Of a stretch of DNA of 58,718 bases, positions 8,066-17,088 are shown piece after piece (positions within the stretch are counted from its first letter, which is position 1; every line of letters begins with the position of its first letter). The stretch spans positions 1 through 58,718 of the forward strand of contig CAWUJM010000005.1 in NCBI GenBank assembly GCA_963922685.1. Reading direction: 5' to 3'. Under the pieces are notes generated by a model. The model was not told the DNA's origin. It did not search any database and saw only the letters and a list, made by a program, of their open reading frames with translations. The translations under genes and the position numbers were made by a program. The DNA comes from JAHDBG01 sp963922685 (lineage in GTDB: Bacteria; Pseudomonadota; Gammaproteobacteria; Chromatiales; Chromatiaceae).

Positions 8066-8401
8066 GGAGAGTCGGAGCTTGAAGATATTTTATGACGTAT
8101 TGATCGTGGCAGAATAATGCACCCGGTAGAAGCATCGTTTGTCCGATTATCGCCATGTATCTGAAATGAGTGACGGCCTAGGGCACGGTGTTCGATCGGA
8201 GTCAATGGCAGTACGTGGGGACCTGTTGTATTGCTGTACTGTGGTTCGCCTATGCGATAGCGTCCGGCCGGAATAAGGGCTCAGATTTGCGGCACCTTCC
8301 ATTGACGGGTTGTTACGAGCTGAACCGTAGCCTGAGTATCCCGTAGCAATATACATTCCATTGTGGTGAAGTGTGTACTGGTACTCTGGCTGTATTGCCA
8401 T
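8032..8401 (-). pseudogene. Frameshifted L,D-transpeptidase-fold (DUF2778/Tlde1-like) effector
   Basis: The first frame from the ATG at 8401 reads YQYTLHHNGMYIATGYSGYG then ARNNPSMEG, as in DUF2778/Tlde1-type effectors. After a shift near 8262-8270 the other frame continues RYRIGEPQYSN, then HSFQIHGDN and STGCIILP, which is the His-(x)n-SxGC catalytic signature of the fold, and stops at 8032. Neither frame alone makes a complete enzyme. Tlde1 proteins modify target-cell peptidoglycan stem peptides. The next sequence is the tail of a 23070-23576-type immunity gene, so the pair was probably effector plus that immunity type. Confidence 0.7.
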
Positions 8402-8514
8402 GGCATAAAGGCTTCCCTTTTTGTTTTAGGTGCTCGATTGTTTGTATAGTCTGGCGGAAATCGGTTATCAGTTTTATCGTGAGGGCAGTTTGTAAAAAGT
8501 TCCTCAATTCAAAA

Positions 8515-10365
8515 TTATTGCAGAATACTGATCTGGTCATCACCCAAAAAGTTTTTATCAATAAGTTCCTTTTTTGCTGATTCAGCATTTTTGGAAAAGA
8601 ATAATATTCTCAGATTTTCTTTTGCCCTAGAAAAGCAAACATAGGCAAGTTTTCGGCTTTTGTCTTTTTGACTATCTGTTGGCTCCTTCCCAGCAGTTTG
8701 TGGGGTGAGTGTTTTTGCAAAACTATATTGATGCCATGCTGCTTCAACATCATCAAAAACAACCAGTACATCTTTATATTCTTCGCCTTTTACACCATGC
8801 TGAGTGCTGAGTGGGGTATTGCCAGTGACAAAATCGACATAATTTTTAATCTCTACAGTTTTCATGGTGAAAAACTCGTCTGCCAGCCAATCGCTTTTAT
8901 CCACAACGTGATCTGAGTTTTCTTCATCAAATTCTTCTGTACGCGGAGAACGCTCTAGGTGATCTGCCATACGCTCCGAAAAGTTCAATAAACGGTTTTT
9001 TTGGCAATAATTCAATATTTCACGGACTGTAAGATGATCCCATAATTCAACTAAAGCCTCAGTGTGCGTCAGCACTTGTTTCATAATATCTTTCAAGGGC
9101 TTTTCTGCATTAACGCCTTGAGGGTGAAATTCAGCCGACACATCTCGAAAAATATGAATAATATCTTTATCTCTATTTTGTCTGTGCGCTTCAACTACTG
9201 GAACTAGAAACTCAATGAATGGCTTGAGTAAAGCGTGTGACCCTGCTTCGTATTCTCCTTGGGCTTTCGAGGACGCATATTTTCCCGTAAACAAATTGTT
9301 TAGACTGCTAAAGTTCTGTCGGCGGGCAATCATTTGTCGCACCAAGAATAACCTTTTCATGCCTTCTCGTGATGACCACTGCCAATTTTCAAGAGCTTCA
9401 TCAAATTTTTGTGTCACAAAATTAATTTGATCATCGGAATATTTCCTACGTTCCCCAGAAGGCTCTGGAGCTTGAACAATGGTCATTTCCACGCTACCAA
9501 TTATTTCTTTGTTTGCTCCTGCGGCAGTTTGCTCAACATCGGTTCGGAACGCATTGAGAAGAGTTAAGACGCTCGTTGAGCAACGAAAATTCTCAGTTTT
9601 TGTAATTTTCTGTGAACCGTCTGGAGCAGAGAATGACCCCGCACGCTTGTCGTAAATTTGCTGCATAGGATCACCAAAATAGCCGATTATGGGCAAGCCG
9701 TCCTCGGCGCATACTGCATTCAGTGCTTCGACGACGTTTTCAAAAGTATCTTGGGCTTCATCAACAAAAATATAGGGGTATTTATAACCAAGCACTTTAC
9801 GTAAAATTGGCTTATTTGAAATAAGATATGAAGCTAAATCAATCATATCATCATGGTTGATGATGCCCCGTTCGTAGTTACTTGAGGTTGCTTCGGTGTA
9901 TTGGAACTCGCTCACATCATCAATAGCAGTCAATGCAGAGGTCAATCGTTCTACTTTTTCCCTCGCTTTGAGGGCGGTTTGACTTTGCCCGCCTTTGTCC
10001 TTCTTTTCAGCTTTGGCAATGTGATCAGGAATGATTTTAGATTTTAATGCCTCACGAATATCGCCTTGAAATCTTGAAATTTCATCCCATAGGAAACCGT
10101 GCAACGTTGAGATTAAGAACAGATTATCAAACTTTAGGCGAGAAGAAATTACCTCGACCGCCCTATTTGTGTAGGTAATGCAGACAGTTTTTTGCCCAGT
10201 TTTTCGCAGCTCTTTGCCTTTCGTTTTTTGAATATGTTTTAGTGCTTCGACAAGAGAAGTGGTTTTGCCTGATCCTGCACCAGCAATAACTGAAAAAGAT
10301 TGTGCGTCTTCAAGACACTGAATAATTTCAGCATCGGCTGTTGTTGGTATCAAGGAGTTTATCAT
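8515..10365 (-). CDS. gajB: GajB-like UvrD/Rep-family helicase (Gabija defence)
   Basis: 616 residues, superfamily 1 helicase. Walker A is GAGSGKTT (about 29-36), motif Ia-like CITYTNRAVEV, motif II IFVDEAQDT, motif III GDPMQQIYD, and motif VI AYVCFSRAKENLRI. The start overlaps the stop of the gajA C-terminal frame by four bases. The pairing of an OLD-family ATPase/TOPRIM nuclease with a UvrD-like helicase defines Gabija anti-phage systems, in which GajA-GajB form a nuclease complex. It is somewhat longer than the Bacillus prototype. The gene is visibly more AT-rich than the flanking T6SS core genes, which suggests transfer. Confidence 0.85.
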   Translation of the reverse strand: MINSLIPTTADAEIIQCLEDAQSFSVIAGAGSGKTTSLVEALKHIQKTKGKELRKTGQKTVCITYTNRAVEVISSRLKFDNLFLISTLHGFLWDEISRFQGDIREALKSKIIPDHIAKAEKKDKGGQSQTALKAREKVERLTSALTAIDDVSEFQYTEATSSNYERGIINHDDMIDLASYLISNKPILRKVLGYKYPYIFVDEAQDTFENVVEALNAVCAEDGLPIIGYFGDPMQQIYDKRAGSFSAPDGSQKITKTENFRCSTSVLTLLNAFRTDVEQTAAGANKEIIGSVEMTIVQAPEPSGERRKYSDDQINFVTQKFDEALENWQWSSREGMKRLFLVRQMIARRQNFSSLNNLFTGKYASSKAQGEYEAGSHALLKPFIEFLVPVVEAHRQNRDKDIIHIFRDVSAEFHPQGVNAEKPLKDIMKQVLTHTEALVELWDHLTVREILNYCQKNRLLNFSERMADHLERSPRTEEFDEENSDHVVDKSDWLADEFFTMKTVEIKNYVDFVTGNTPLSTQHGVKGEEYKDVLVVFDDVEAAWHQYSFAKTLTPQTAGKEPTDSQKDKSRKLAYVCFSRAKENLRILFFSKNAESAKKELIDKNFLGDDQISILQ

Positions 10366-11837
10366 AATGTCGTGTCTGTGTTTTGAGTCGATGGGTTGAG
10401 TTTTTTATCAAGCCATTCCAGACCATTAGAAATATATACAGGGGTCTGCCAATCTACCTCTCTGGATAATAAGTCGAGCGCAAATTTAGTTTTTTTGAAA
10501 CTTCCTTTACGAATATGATCATAGACATTTTGATATATTCTCTCGTGATCGTCGGGTATTTCGATACCAATACTTAAAAGGCCATTTTGAAAAAGTTGGA
10601 GGTTTTCGTACACAAAGGTTTCTTCCAAGGTGCGCCCGTGGAACGAATGTTCTGCATTGTCGATAGTTGCCGTTACAGATCGTTGGAACGCAATATATCT
10701 GTTATCATTTGACTGCTCATTTGCGCCAACTGAAAGACCGTTCAGATCGGTAATGGAAGGCGTGTCCATAAAGAATGATTTCAATGTTGCGTTTGAGGTT
10801 TCCGCCCCCGCTTTATCTGCCCGACAAGCTCGTTGGCTATTTTCAGGGTCGACTGAATCAATATCTGTTATCACCAAGTATGGAATGTGCAAGAATTTTA
10901 GAAGTCCTGCAAAACATGACGCATAAGCGCCGCCGACCTCTAGTATCGTTAGATAGTTGGCATTTAAGTCGGGTGCTGTTTTCTTAATCATTTCAGGCAA
11001 TAGCAATCGTTCAACAGTCCCCTCGATTAAGATTGCCGCATCAGCAAAAAATAGATCACAGTGCGTAAGCTTGAGGTATTTCTGCAAAAAATTGATATCC
11101 GCATCAGTTTCTTGTGGTTCAAAATCTCCCAAGCTATGAATGGTTGTCCCGTCTGATTTTTGTGTTTCAAATCCTGCATTGCTCTGGCAACGGCGAAAAT
11201 AGCGGACTTTTGAAAATTCCGTAGCCTCTAGGATATGAGGCGAGTGGGTTGTAATGGCTAATTGTGGGGGATCCAATTTTTCAGGAGATGATTTACTAAG
11301 CAAGTCCCACATATTCTTGATGAAAGTCTGCTGAACTTGAACGTGTAAATGCACCTCTGGTTCTTCAATAAAGATCACCTGACAAAATGGTCGGTCTTCT
11401 TTGGTATCTATCCATTGACGGTGATAATGATCAATTTGGACAGCTAAAAAAACGAGGTTCTTAAAACCAAGTCCGTTGTATGCTTCGGGTAAATCATGAT
11501 CGTTCCCAGGGTCGTTGTAGAATAATTCCGTGTTTCCTTTGAGAGCATCCTGTGGACTGAGAGAGGATACAATTTTTAGTTTCCTATCATGTACAGGAGG
11601 AACGCCCAAACCTTGAATAGTCTTCATCAAACGCTCAAAGCTTTTTTTATAGTGATCTGAAAGCTTTTCATTGTTCTCATCAATGATACTAATAGCTGAA
11701 TCAGCGTTTTCAGCCTGATCCAAATTGTGTTTGTAATAAGATGCAAACGCTCCTGACAATTTATTACTGCCCGAAGTATTATCATCATCAATATTCCTTT
11801 GAGCATCAACAAAATCGACTCGAAGAAAACGCTTCAA
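10362..11837 (-). CDS. gajA: GajA-like OLD nuclease, C-terminal part (ATPase end plus TOPRIM)
   Basis: A 491-residue frame with only a TTG as possible start. It carries the second half of an ABC-type ATPase (Walker B region FIEEPEVHLH, His switch ITTHSPHILEATEF) and an OLD-family TOPRIM domain (ILIEGTVERLLLPE with the conserved Glu; YLVITDIDS with the DxD). The P-loop is missing because it lies in the overlapping upstream frame. The sequence just after the junction (FLRVDFVDAQR) is what an uninterrupted OLD protein would show after the N-terminal part. I therefore treat the two frames as one gajA gene of about 680 codons. Confidence 0.82.
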   Translation of the reverse strand: MKRFLRVDFVDAQRNIDDDNTSGSNKLSGAFASYYKHNLDQAENADSAISIIDENNEKLSDHYKKSFERLMKTIQGLGVPPVHDRKLKIVSSLSPQDALKGNTELFYNDPGNDHDLPEAYNGLGFKNLVFLAVQIDHYHRQWIDTKEDRPFCQVIFIEEPEVHLHVQVQQTFIKNMWDLLSKSSPEKLDPPQLAITTHSPHILEATEFSKVRYFRRCQSNAGFETQKSDGTTIHSLGDFEPQETDADINFLQKYLKLTHCDLFFADAAILIEGTVERLLLPEMIKKTAPDLNANYLTILEVGGAYASCFAGLLKFLHIPYLVITDIDSVDPENSQRACRADKAGAETSNATLKSFFMDTPSITDLNGLSVGANEQSNDNRYIAFQRSVTATIDNAEHSFHGRTLEETFVYENLQLFQNGLLSIGIEIPDDHERIYQNVYDHIRKGSFKKTKFALDLLSREVDWQTPVYISNGLEWLDKKLNPSTQNTDTTL

Positions 11838-12397
11838 TATTTTTTTCCGTTGCTTTGGTCAATGGGCGTTACAGTCGGATCGGAAACCGTATTTTCAAGA
11901 GAGGAATACATCACTTGAAAGTGTTTTTTTAGATTATTCTCAAGTCCAAGAAAGTGACTCAAAGAACGACGTTGAGAGGCCTCCTCTTGTTCAGGAAATG
12001 TGGCATTATAATCTTCTATAAGGCCTTCGCGCGACTTTAGTTCAAGTGAGCAACGAATGCCGATTTCTGAAAAATCTGTAGATATACTGGTAGCGAGCAG
12101 GATTGCTTGACCATAGCTAACCTTTTCGGGATCAACTGAAAACCACAAATCTAGCTGAATACAGGGTAATACATCAACTTCTTCACCTTCTCCAAACGCA
12201 TCATACAGAGCAATCACTGATGAAGAAAAGTCGTGTATCTTAAAATCTCGCTTCTCAAGAAAGCTACGAATGATAACAATAGCAGATGTTTTTCCGCTGT
12301 TGTTTGGCCCAACAAAAATAGTGTTATCTTCTTCTAAACTGATCGACACATCTTTTAATCGTCTAAAGTTTTCAACACGTATCCGACTAAGTTTCAT
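11834..12397 (-). CDS. gajA: GajA-like OLD nuclease, N-terminal part (P-loop)
   Basis: 187 residues. The start MKLSRIRVENFRRLKDV and Walker A FVGPNNSGKTS (about 28-38) are typical of OLD/SMC-like ATPases. The frame ends NGKKY-stop immediately after a run of seven A. The continuing frame is reached by a -1 shift on A-AAA-AAA, giving NGKKILKRFLRVDF. Its ATG overlaps the stop of the exported protein at 12394-12855 by four bases, and AAAGGAAAGG lies upstream. The defence operon is thus directly joined to the preceding T6SS immunity genes. Confidence 0.8.
   Translation of the reverse strand: MKLSRIRVENFRRLKDVSISLEEDNTIFVGPNNSGKTSAIVIIRSFLEKRDFKIHDFSSSVIALYDAFGEGEEVDVLPCIQLDLWFSVDPEKVSYGQAILLATSISTDFSEIGIRCSLELKSREGLIEDYNATFPEQEEASQRRSLSHFLGLENNLKKHFQVMYSSLENTVSDPTVTPIDQSNGKKY
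11840..11846 (-). other. gajA: Slippery A7 run at the gajA frame junction
   Basis: Seven consecutive A on the coding strand, placed as A AAA AAA in the zero frame, eight bases before the stop. This is the heptamer shape used for -1 ribosomal frameshifting, and A runs also promote transcriptional slippage. A -1 shift, or one extra A, restores a continuous GajA. I did not identify a clear stimulatory stem-loop or upstream Shine-Dalgarno-like element. Confidence 0.5.
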
Positions 12398-12855
12398 CTG
12401 TCCTTTCCTTTGTGATGTGCTTGTGGTTTGGTTCGTTGGAGTATCTGGTGTATTTCTGAGTGTAATAAGGTATCGGATAATATACTTTTATCGGTGCAGA
12501 GTAGCTCCAGACTAAATTTTGTTTTCTTCGCCATGAAAGAGGTTTGCTGCATTTTACCGGCAGACCCGTCCAGGACACGGGTATCGGCTGTGATCCTGCC
12601 GAGCAGATAATGTTCGGTATCAACCGGCTGTGTTGTATGAACGATAGTTATCGTGTAGTAGGGTCGGGATAAACGTCGTACTATCATATCGCCTTGATTA
12701 CCGCGTGCTGCAGATGATTCCGTGGATGCTTCTGCATAAGATATCAATGAAATATGCCTGATAGTATTTTCTATTAACGCAGATGGAAGACAGGCTGCTG
12801 TCGCACTTGATGCAGCTAGCAGTATCAAATAGACAGGTAGTCGCCATTTTTTCAT
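12394..12855 (-). CDS. Exported protein, possible second immunity protein
   Basis: 153 residues with a cleavable signal peptide (about 1-20, LILLAASSATAA). The rest is unrecognised, with two cysteines and a His/Lys-rich end. It overlaps the preceding exported gene by four bases (ATG within its stop) and overlaps gajA by four bases. Position after an M15-peptidase effector and its likely immunity gene suggests another periplasmic immunity protein, possibly orphaned from a lost effector. Its export signal makes a role inside Gabija unlikely. Confidence 0.55.
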   Translation of the reverse strand: MKKWRLPVYLILLAASSATAACLPSALIENTIRHISLISYAEASTESSAARGNQGDMIVRRLSRPYYTITIVHTTQPVDTEHYLLGRITADTRVLDGSAGKMQQTSFMAKKTKFSLELLCTDKSILSDTLLHSEIHQILQRTKPQAHHKGKDR

Positions 12856-13340
12856 GGTATGCGTTTCTTTTCATATTCCGGTTTGTTAATCGCATAAGGC
12901 TTCAGATTATTTTTAATAATTCTGAGTGCTTCGTCTCGGAATATGTCGCCTCCGGTATGCTGAACTAAACAGGCTACACGGTTCTTGTTATTAGTAAAAA
13001 CAATAGATTGTTCATTTGTATCAGGAAAACTGGTGCCTCCCCAGTGAATAAAAAATAATGTTTTTTTTATGTTGTTGGAAACAACTGAAACGGAGTTTAT
13101 ACAATAGTAAGAAGCGCAGAATTTTTCATCTGTACGAATTGCCTCATAGTCTGCGATATATTTTTTTTGTAAGCCCGGCCCTTCTATGGTTTCAAATTTG
13201 GATTTATTTTTATATTTCCAGCTCGTACTATGTATCATGCTGATAAATTCCAGAGCATTATCCAGATTACATGTTGCTATGACTTTGTCGGATACTATAA
13301 AAACAAGAAATATTGTCGCAAACAGCTTATATTTCAACAT
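12852..13340 (-). CDS. Exported immunity-like protein for the M15 peptidase effector
   Basis: I choose the ATG at 13340 (MLKYKLFATIFLVFIVSDKVIA) because it starts directly with a signal peptide; an upstream start at 13373 would add 11 residues. The mature protein of about 140 residues has several cysteines (CNL, CASYYC, ACLVQ). It overlaps the end of the M15 peptidase frame by 14 bases. The coupling and periplasmic location fit an inhibitor of a cell-wall peptidase. No known family. Confidence 0.55.
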   Translation of the reverse strand: MLKYKLFATIFLVFIVSDKVIATCNLDNALEFISMIHSTSWKYKNKSKFETIEGPGLQKKYIADYEAIRTDEKFCASYYCINSVSVVSNNIKKTLFFIHWGGTSFPDTNEQSIVFTNNKNRVACLVQHTGGDIFRDEALRIIKNNLKPYAINKPEYEKKRIP

Positions 13341-13845
13341 AAGTATTTCCGTTATATATGAATGTTTTGCCACTTTTATATAATTTCAGAAGTTGCTGTG
13401 TGCTTTTATTGGTATTTAATTGAAAATGTGGCTTGTCAACGAATTTCTTCCATCTTCCTCCCCATTCCAGTTTTAGTGCATCGCCTACTTTTATCGCATC
13501 GCTATAATCGTTTCCCCAATTAATTCCACTTCCTTTTATTTCGTAAATATCGACAGCTAGTCCATAATTATGATTACTTTGCCCGCCTTTTGCATTAGTG
13601 ACTACCTTTCCTTTTTTACCCGTAGTTCTTCCTTTGGCATAAAGTGTATTCTGTTCTGCAAAGGTGCGATATGCCTGAGCAACTCTGAATTTTTTTATAA
13701 CATTCCTCAATTTTATTGATAAATATAAAAAAACTATGTCTGGCTTTCGGGTGTAACGTACGTAACCTGGCACTATATTTTTTATCCCATATATCGAAGT
13801 CAGTCCACCAGAATGTTGTGGTTGCTGGTTAATTCTGAGAGCCAC
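13327..13845 (-). CDS. M15-family peptidoglycan peptidase domain of a broken T6SS effector
   Basis: 172 codons holding a VanY/endolysin-like M15 domain: FAEQNTLYAKGRT, zinc ligands in SNHNYGLAVD (His about 92, Asp about 99), then LEWGGRW and DKPHFQL (His about 140). Enzymes of this type cut stem peptides of peptidoglycan. The frame begins with MALRINQQPQ, but this is probably internal: homologous N-terminal effector sequence continues upstream in another frame with two in-frame stops (see 13327-14548). It may still be translated from its own ATG, though without the export tag. Confidence 0.72.
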   Translation of the reverse strand: MALRINQQPQHSGGLTSIYGIKNIVPGYVRYTRKPDIVFLYLSIKLRNVIKKFRVAQAYRTFAEQNTLYAKGRTTGKKGKVVTNAKGGQSNHNYGLAVDIYEIKGSGINWGNDYSDAIKVGDALKLEWGGRWKKFVDKPHFQLNTNKSTQQLLKLYKSGKTFIYNGNTYVEI

Positions 13846-14548
13846 AGGTTATCGTGATAGTTTGTGTCCATGTTTCATGTATTTTGGTCTCAGCGGGAAC
13901 CTGTAAATATTGATCTGTTGTATTTTGTGCTGTCCATGGTACCGCAGTACCATCAGGTATGGTGCCATCGGGATCAATGACCTTATAACGACCTGCCATT
14001 GTGTTGTCTTCGGCTTGTGTTGCATCAACTTGTGCTTGTGTTATCGGGTCTGGATCTACGCGTAATTTGCCATGCCGGATCTGTGGACGAAATGTTATCT
14101 GGTACTAGCTAGGCGGGAAACCTGTATCACCACCAAGCAATATTCGTGGATTACCGTTTCTCAGGGCAACGCTGGGAATGTGTGCTTCATCGAAATCGTC
14201 GGTTGCAATGGCTGTATACCGAATGTCTTCCTGTAGTATTTGGGTTTCCTAGTCGTTTTCGAGCTTGGATAATGTTATCTGACCACTTACAGCAATCTGT
14301 GCAAAATGCATATAACGGCTGCGTATCTCAATCCAGCCTGTGCAGGGTTGTGTGGTTTGTTCCGGGTCATTATGACCGCCCTGAACTTCTGCTTGGGCTT
14401 CTGCAGCAGCGGTAATGCTTTTGGTTTCAGAGCCCTCTGCGGCAGCGGTGATGCCCTGTTGCCCGGTTTCAGGGTCTGGCGTGGTCGGTGCTGGTATCGG
14501 TGTATCAGTACGTCTGCCAAAGATCTTCTGTAAAAATTTTCTGGACAT
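13327..14548 (-). pseudogene. Tagged M15-peptidase T6SS effector, disrupted
   Basis: The start at 14548 begins the shared tag (KFLQK, RTDTPIPAPTTP, HNDPEQTTQPC) followed by GWIE as in the muramidase effector. The intact frame runs to a TAG at 14249. The same frame continues VALRNGNPRILLGGDTGFPPS, matching VAMTNGNPRIILGGENGYPAA of the effector at 17689-18984, then a second TAG near 14106. A TAA near 13845 ends it, after which the M15 domain lies in a shifted frame. So an effector of tag, beta-rich middle domain and M15 peptidase has two nonsense changes and one frameshift. Confidence 0.75.
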
Positions 14549-14567
14549 CAGGTTTGCTCCAGCAGGC
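14465..14567. repeat. Near-identical direct repeat over effector tag start and DUF4123 tail
   Basis: About 103 bases nearly identical (I see one difference) to 18901-19003. The repeat covers the first codons of the tag and the last codons of a DUF4123 gene (LLEQT-stop overlapping the effector ATG). A more diverged copy lies at about 17000-17108. Identity here is much higher than in the rest of the effector genes, which points to recent duplication or gene conversion. Confidence 0.75.
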
Positions 14568-14735
14568 CTTCGTCAATGTAATTAGTGTTTCTCACAAGGT
14601 ATTTCCGGGTCAGTTATTTGATTGATATGACACCGTATAAATCTGCAGAACCTGTCTGCTTTTATCGATAGCAGCTAAGTAGCGACCATCATTCGAAATG
14701 GCATATTTCTCAAGTGTTAAACGACCTAGATGAGT
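14545..14735. repeat. Cassette-border repeat, copy 1 (immunity tail plus DUF4123 tail)
   Basis: This segment contains the 3' end of the propeller-like immunity gene (EKYAISNDGRYLAAIDKSRQ) and, after its stop, about 60 bases that decode as the last residues of a DUF4123 protein (NYIDEGLLEQT-stop). A similar arrangement recurs at 17085-17275. Each copy abuts the start codon of a tagged effector. Confidence 0.7.
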
Positions 14736-15464
14736 CCCTGCTGTTGTGGAGAAGATATCTACCAGCATGGGCTTATCGTCGCTGACATAACGGCCAATCA
14801 GTAAGATCTGACCATTGCCGGAAAATTCTGGCATGTCCAGTTCAAACCGAACAGGTATTGTAGAGATATGCGTTCCAGGGAACTGCCAAAGCAGGTAGTG
14901 TTGTATTGATTCAGCGACTAACATCGCATAGTTTCCTGTCGGATCAGTAACAGCAAAATGTTGTGTTTTGGCCCACATCGGGTGATGCAGCATCTTCTGG
15001 TTGACGATATCGAAGATGACTAGGCCAGAGCCGATGACGGAATAATCGAAATAAAATAAATATTTGCCATTACATGATATACTGATCTGGTCGGTATAAT
15101 ATGGCATATCTGCAGGTAGAAATGAACGTAGATTGAAGGTTATTTGCTGATGGTCTTTGCCAGATAAAGTGATCCCGCCGTGTTCATCTGAGTGCATGTC
15201 AGGGGGACTGCAATACGAATAATTCTGATATTTTTCAGAGACAGGCAATTCAGCACCTGCAGATGAAAAAGCCTTTGATTGAGCGGTATACTTAATTAAA
15301 AAATTCTGTTTGCCATAAGGCAATATGCCCAGTATATTTTCTGTCTGCACAGGAACTTCCTGGCTCAATAAGACATAATCCTTATTTTCCTGAGAGCAGG
15401 CAATAGTCGGCAATATCAGTATATAAGTCAGACTGATATAAACAATGCGATGGATTCCTGACAT
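14610..15464 (-). CDS. Exported beta-propeller-like immunity candidate
   Basis: 284 residues with a signal peptide or lipoprotein-like start (LILPTIACSQ). The body has repeated WD40/propeller-like blade signatures, for example YFDYSVIGSGLVIFDIVNQK, YAMLVAESIQHYLLWQFPG and YAISNDGRYLAAIDKSRQVLQIY. It begins four bases after the stop of the C39-like effector, so it probably protects the periplasm against it. A second copy of its last 40 codons lies at 17155-17280. The specific inhibition mode is unknown. Confidence 0.6.
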   Translation of the reverse strand: MSGIHRIVYISLTYILILPTIACSQENKDYVLLSQEVPVQTENILGILPYGKQNFLIKYTAQSKAFSSAGAELPVSEKYQNYSYCSPPDMHSDEHGGITLSGKDHQQITFNLRSFLPADMPYYTDQISISCNGKYLFYFDYSVIGSGLVIFDIVNQKMLHHPMWAKTQHFAVTDPTGNYAMLVAESIQHYLLWQFPGTHISTIPVRFELDMPEFSGNGQILLIGRYVSDDKPMLVDIFSTTAGTHLGRLTLEKYAISNDGRYLAAIDKSRQVLQIYTVSYQSNN

Positions 15465-15468
15465 AAGG

Positions 15469-17088
15469 TTATTCCTGCATCACTTCACTCGGCACAATCC
15501 GGGCTTTCAGTTGTGTCTTTGTTAAGGCGGTTTTCGGTTCTATAACACATGACCAGACAGCACCTTTGATACGAAATTTATCGTTATCTGCACCTTCTGT
15601 CTCTCCGTTGTAGTACACGTGACGTCCTTTATCACCAGAAGCCTGATTGATTTCCTGTTCTGCATTTGAATAACTGGATGATGTGTTTTGGTTGATAGCC
15701 TCATTCAAACGTCTTTCTGTCGTGTTGTCCGGGTCAATACGTCCATCACCACGATTACCCTGATAACGCAGAATGGCTTGTATAGTCTGATCCTGAGTGT
15801 TGGCAGGGTTAACGGCGGCACCAGGTGATCCCTGATAGTAGCCTAATTTTTTAAGGACCATCTGTACGGCAAGCACATCATCCGGCTGGTTAATGTTTGC
15901 GGCGTCATTATTTCTCTGGGCTCCTACAGCGGCCTGGATATTCAGATTGCCGTATATTGAGTCTGGTGAGGATAAGGTACCATAAGGGTCATTAAAAATA
16001 AGCCATGCTGTTTGATTGTCATGTGATACCACTGCACCGGTGGCGACCATAACATGGCCATAGGTAGTGGCAACGGTTGAAGTGATGGTCGGGATTCCTT
16101 TTGCGATTAAAGCTCTGATGCCATCTGCATAATCACTCGGAATGGAATATGCATTATTCCCTCCTGTAGCACCCTGATGCACACGATAAGTATCTGATGT
16201 TGATGCATCGACAAGTGCCTGCATGGTTTGCCTGTAAAGGTCCCAGCGTTGCCATGCTCTAGGAAACTTAGTTAAAGATATCCTAGGGTTTCTGGTATGT
16301 GCTGTCTGCATAATATGTAGCCGGGTAAGTGGTGTGCGAGTTTCTGTGTCATCGGTACCTTTTGAAACGTGTTGTATATTCCAGTAACCTGCCAGCATTT
16401 CGCCGGATGTTGGCATACAGAGTACATTTCCTCTGTGAACAGTATTGTTAATTTTTTCGCTGCCATTATTCTGATTAACGTAGGGTACATTCAGTGCAAG
16501 AGTAGCCATTTTTGCAGTGATGATCAGGTGTGGTGTGCTGGTACCTTCCGGTGTTTTTATAATAGCCAGTTCGTCTCCGGGGTAATGATCAATAAAATTC
16601 TGATCTCCGGGTAGTTGGCTGCTACCCATACCAAATACGTCCTGAATCTTTGATATAAAATTACTGGCCTGACTCGCTGTTACAGTACCTGCCGCTATAT
16701 CCAGATTATTAACAGATATTGTAAATTCTTCTCGTTTTAAGCGTTTTGTATTATTTTGGTAAATGATTTTAAAATATGCGATTCCCCCGCACATAGAGAC
16801 TTTCCCGGAGGCTATCCCTGTTTCTGTCGTATTCTTCCAGAATGTGTTATCGATTTCTATGCGTGCATTGTTGATCGGAATATTACCAACTCGTGTTGTC
16901 ACAATGACTTTTATCGGCACAGGGCAGTTTTGTGTGGTTTGTTCCGGATCATTATGACTGCCCTGAATTTCTGCCTGGGCAGCAGCGGCGGCGGTGATGT
17001 TCTCGGTTTCAGGGCCGGGTGTGGTCGGTGCCGGTATCGGTGTGTCGGTGCGTTTGCCAGAAGTTTTCTGTAAAAATTTTTTAGACAT
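15469..17088 (-). CDS. Tagged T6SS effector: C39-like cysteine peptidase with peptidoglycan-binding domain
   Basis: 539 residues. Residues 1-55 are the shared tag (FLQK, RTDTPIPAPTTP, SHNDPEQTTQNC). A beta-rich middle region follows to about 190. The C39/papain-like domain has VPYVNQ, then CMPTSGEML with the candidate nucleophile Cys224, GHVMVATG with His345 and FNDPYG with Asp367. Residues about 395-445 look like a PG_binding_1 repeat (VLAVQMVLKKLGYY). It probably hydrolyses peptide or amide bonds in target peptidoglycan. The next gene encodes an exported immunity candidate. It is preceded only by a DUF4123 tail, so the adaptor at 18984-20800 may serve it. Confidence 0.75.
   Translation of the reverse strand: MSKKFLQKTSGKRTDTPIPAPTTPGPETENITAAAAAQAEIQGSHNDPEQTTQNCPVPIKVIVTTRVGNIPINNARIEIDNTFWKNTTETGIASGKVSMCGGIAYFKIIYQNNTKRLKREEFTISVNNLDIAAGTVTASQASNFISKIQDVFGMGSSQLPGDQNFIDHYPGDELAIIKTPEGTSTPHLIITAKMATLALNVPYVNQNNGSEKINNTVHRGNVLCMPTSGEMLAGYWNIQHVSKGTDDTETRTPLTRLHIMQTAHTRNPRISLTKFPRAWQRWDLYRQTMQALVDASTSDTYRVHQGATGGNNAYSIPSDYADGIRALIAKGIPTITSTVATTYGHVMVATGAVVSHDNQTAWLIFNDPYGTLSSPDSIYGNLNIQAAVGAQRNNDAANINQPDDVLAVQMVLKKLGYYQGSPGAAVNPANTQDQTIQAILRYQGNRGDGRIDPDNTTERRLNEAINQNTSSSYSNAEQEINQASGDKGRHVYYNGETEGADNDKFRIKGAVWSCVIEPKTALTKTQLKARIVPSEVMQE

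Noticed and set aside
12394..12855. A third component of the Gabija operon
   Set aside because: It overlaps gajA by four bases, but has a signal peptide and would be exported, so an immunity-type role is more likely.
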